NCBI RefSeq assembly: GCF_050315115.1
Contig: NZ_JBNPOJ010000001.1
Location: 62,001-126,000 of the forward strand
Source of the DNA: Peptoniphilus_A sp022767005
Lineage (GTDB): Bacteria; Bacillota; Clostridia; Tissierellales; Peptoniphilaceae
DNA: 64,000 nucleotides
Direction: 5' to 3'
Under the pieces are notes generated by a model. It did no database searches. It worked only from the letters and a program-made list of their open reading frames with translations, and was not told the origin of the DNA. Shown here piece after piece: positions 62,282 through 64,000 of this stretch. Position 1 is the first letter of the stretch. Each line of letters starts with the position of its first letter. A program made the translations under genes and the position numbers.

Positions 62282-62833
62282 TCAAAGTATTAATTTTTGT
62301 AAGGTTTTAAATTCATCCGTACCTGCAATGCCTGCTAAGTCGAATAATACTGTTTCTGTATTTGTAACCACTGCTCCCATTTCACGGAGAAGCTCTATTC
62401 CATTCTTAGAGTTTTTCTCTGTCCTTGAACCAAGTGCATCCTCAACAACAAAAACTTCAAAACCTGCTTCTAAAAGTGCTCTAACTGTTTGGAAAATGCA
62501 AATATGTGTTTCCATGCCACAAATAATAATTTGTTTCTTTCCAAGTCTGTCAATTTCTCTTTTAATATTTTCATCGTCGTAAGAATTAAAATTTAGCTTT
62601 CCAAATTCTTCTTTGTCCTCTAGTGGAGCTTTTACATCTTCATTAGTGTATCCAAGTCCCTTTGGATATTGAACTGTGTAAATTGCCTCTGCTCCAATAA
62701 TACTTGCAACTTTTGCCAAAATTGCAGAATTTTTTACAATTTCTTCTTTGTTATAAATTGCCTTTAATAATTTATCTTGAATGTCAATAAAGGCAAAGAG
62801 AACATTCTCTCTTTTTAAGTGAAAATTCTTCAT
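62282..62833 (-). CDS. Isochorismatase-family cysteine hydrolase
   Basis: The 183-residue protein has the family triad: D17 in AFIDIQDKLL, a central lysine region (EAPLEDKEEFGK-like, here KAPLEDKEEFGK) and the catalytic Cys in IICGMETHICIFQTV. It resembles YcaC-type hydrolases and nicotinamidases in layout; the substrate is unknown. It follows the PfkB-like gene by 8 nt and ends at a good terminator. Confidence 0.88.
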   Translation of the reverse strand: MKNFHLKRENVLFAFIDIQDKLLKAIYNKEEIVKNSAILAKVASIIGAEAIYTVQYPKGLGYTNEDVKAPLEDKEEFGKLNFNSYDDENIKREIDRLGKKQIIICGMETHICIFQTVRALLEAGFEVFVVEDALGSRTEKNSKNGIELLREMGAVVTNTETVLFDLAGIAGTDEFKTLQKLIL

Positions 62834-62841
62834 TTATCCTC

Positions 62842-63750
62842 CTAAATTTCTTCAACTTCAACACTATTCATTATTTTTTTAATAGCACTCATTTCTATTT
62901 TATCTTTTTCAACAAAATTTTCCCACACTCCACAGGATATTGCAAGTTTTATTGAAGTGATAAAATCGTAATCTCTATCAATCGCCATGGCAAGACCTGC
63001 AAGGGATAAGGAGCTGTCTAGTTTCTCTGTGATTTCATTTCTCTCTAGTTTTTGTTTATTTACATAAGCCCTATAATTTTTATCTTCAGTTGAAATAATC
63101 GTGGCTCTCTTACTATTTACAAAGACAATTTTTGTTCCAGATTTTATAAATTTTTTATTAAATTCAATTACTTCACCTGTATAATTTATTTTTCTTTCCC
63201 TTTCAATGTCATCTTTATCAAACATTAAAATATATGGGTTTGTCTTTTCTATTGCATCAAGATTTTTTGGATTTACAGCAACTTTTGTGTTGTTTTTATA
63301 ACAAATTTTAATAAGTTTTTCGTAAATTTCATCGTCAAGCCCAAATAAGTTAATTCTTGGAATTACTGCAATTTTTTTATTATACAATGCTCTTTCAAAG
63401 GAATTTAAAATATCATTTCTATCTTCCATAGTAATTCTTGGGTCTTTAGTCTTGTATCTTTTTTCAAAATTTTTGCCCTTTATCATAACTTCTTCCACAT
63501 TTTCGTCTTTTAGCGCAGTATAATTTATGTCGATTCCAAGTCTACTTAGAGTAAGAGCAATTTCTCTTCCCCTTCCACTTCCCTTTAGCATAAAAACTTC
63601 CGAGTCCACGCCAATTTTTTTCGCAAATAAAGACATATATATCCCTTTGCCACTTGGATAAATTTTAGAACTTTCAATAATATTTTCCATCTCGCTATTT
63701 AATATATATTCTCTAACAATTTTTGGATTAAAATCACAAAATAGTATCAT
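62842..63750 (-). CDS. PfkB-family sugar kinase-like protein with altered active site
   Basis: The 302-residue protein aligns with 1-phosphofructokinase/tagatose-6-phosphate kinase: SSKIYPSGKGIYMSLFAKKIGV resembles the PGGKGINVSRVLKRLG block, and LSRLGID and VEEVMIKGK follow. The GAGD anion-hole motif near the C-terminus is replaced by EKLDSSLSLAG. The Asp is kept but both glycines are lost, so activity or substrate may differ. The ATG at 63750 with AGGTGA is chosen over an in-frame codon at 63771 inside the upstream gene. It sits between a phosphohexomutase and an isochorismatase-fold enzyme. Confidence 0.75.
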   Translation of the reverse strand: MILFCDFNPKIVREYILNSEMENIIESSKIYPSGKGIYMSLFAKKIGVDSEVFMLKGSGRGREIALTLSRLGIDINYTALKDENVEEVMIKGKNFEKRYKTKDPRITMEDRNDILNSFERALYNKKIAVIPRINLFGLDDEIYEKLIKICYKNNTKVAVNPKNLDAIEKTNPYILMFDKDDIERERKINYTGEVIEFNKKFIKSGTKIVFVNSKRATIISTEDKNYRAYVNKQKLERNEITEKLDSSLSLAGLAMAIDRDYDFITSIKLAISCGVWENFVEKDKIEMSAIKKIMNSVEVEEI

Positions 63751-63754
63751 ACAA

Positions 63755-64000
63755 TCACCTACTTGCCTCAATTTTTTCCATTATTTCTTCTTTCATTGCA
63801 TTTATTATTTTTTTTGCTTCCTCTTTATTTTCAGAAACTGCATAAGCGTAAATTTTTAGTTTTGGTTCTGTTCCCGAAGGTCTAAGCGCAAACCAAGTTT
63901 CATCGTCAAAGTAAAATTTTAATAGATCTTGTGGATTTTCTTTATCCTTTATAAAATCAACTTTTTTCTTTAGCTCGCCTATTTTTTCAAAGTCCTCAAT
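63755..64000 (-). CDS. Phosphoglucomutase/phosphomannomutase, C-terminal part (cut by window edge)
   Basis: The last 81 residues of an alpha-D-phosphohexomutase are present, with the domain IV phosphate-binding loop LRPSGTEPKLKIYAYA. The stop TGA lies 4 nt before the PfkB-like ATG. The N-terminal catalytic Ser domain is outside the window, so PgcA-type phosphoglucomutase versus phosphomannomutase cannot be told, though the Lys/Glu-rich tail after the SGTEPK loop fits the PgcA type. Confidence 0.88.
   Translation of the reverse strand: MEDFEKIGELKKKVDFIKDKENPQDLLKFYFDDETWFALRPSGTEPKLKIYAYAVSENKEEAKKIINAMKEEIMEKIEASR

Noticed and set aside
1..64000. CRISPR array, tRNA or rRNA genes, insertion sequences, prophage
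   Set aside because: No regularly spaced repeats, cloverleaf-like sequences, transposase or phage genes were recognised; intergenic gaps are mostly under 250 nt and accounted for by leaders, promoters and terminators.

Overview
The window is AT-rich DNA (visually about 70% A+T) from a low-GC Gram-positive (Firmicutes-type) bacterium. Supporting signs are T-box leaders, AGGAGG-type ribosome binding sites, frequent TTG starts, S-layer-homology proteins, and cell-wall and kinase clusters in Bacillus/Clostridium order. The mix suggests an anaerobic coccus-like lineage such as the Tissierellia/Peptoniphilaceae; that placement is inference. Every convincing gene is on the minus strand except a three-gene cluster at 53.8-55.2 kb. 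No rRNA, tRNA, CRISPR array, insertion sequence or prophage was seen.

Region by region (transcription runs from high to low coordinates unless stated). (1) 1-15.1 kb is a translation and housekeeping operon in near-Bacillus order: asnS, leuS, yicC, gmk, rpoZ, coaBC, priA, def, fmt, a YugP-like zinc protease, rsmB, rlmN, prpC and the start of prkC. Internal hairpin terminators and an extra rlmN promoter break it up. (2) 15.1-16.2 kb is a gene-poor island with one small membrane protein bracketed by a 60-bp direct repeat. (3) nrdR-rarA lie at 16.2-18 kb. (4) 18.1-28.9 kb holds branched-chain amino-acid synthesis as two T-box operons: leuACDB with a CUC (Leu) specifier, then an ABC ATPase plus ilvBNCD with an AUC (Ile) specifier. 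(5) 28.9-39.8 kb is the division and cell-wall (dcw) cluster: mraZ, rsmH, ftsL-like, a PASTA penicillin-binding protein, mraY, murD, ftsW, murG, ftsQ/divIB and ftsZ, without murE, murF, murC or ftsA. A repeated MraZ-type operator precedes it. (6) 40-42 kb is a two-component system. (7) 42.2-49.7 kb is pcrA-ligA-gatCAB. (8) 49.7-53.6 kb carries a TcdA/ThiF-family enzyme and two SLH surface proteins. (9) 53.8-55.2 kb is the plus-strand trio: a Met8/CysG-N-like protein, a small cupin and a CC-motif protein. (10) 55.3-64 kb carries PEP synthase, a CYTH protein, three genes for nucleases or phosphoesterases (YhaN/YhaO-like and a metallophosphoesterase), an isochorismatase-fold hydrolase, a PfkB-like kinase and the end of a phosphohexomutase.

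Most of the window is conserved core genome. The best candidates for something undescribed are the plus-strand trio, the orphan ABC ATPase under Ile T-box control, and the repeat-bracketed membrane gene. The paired T-boxes whose specifier can be read by comparing the two copies, the MraZ boxes, and a histidine kinase that may start at AUU are well defined and checkable.
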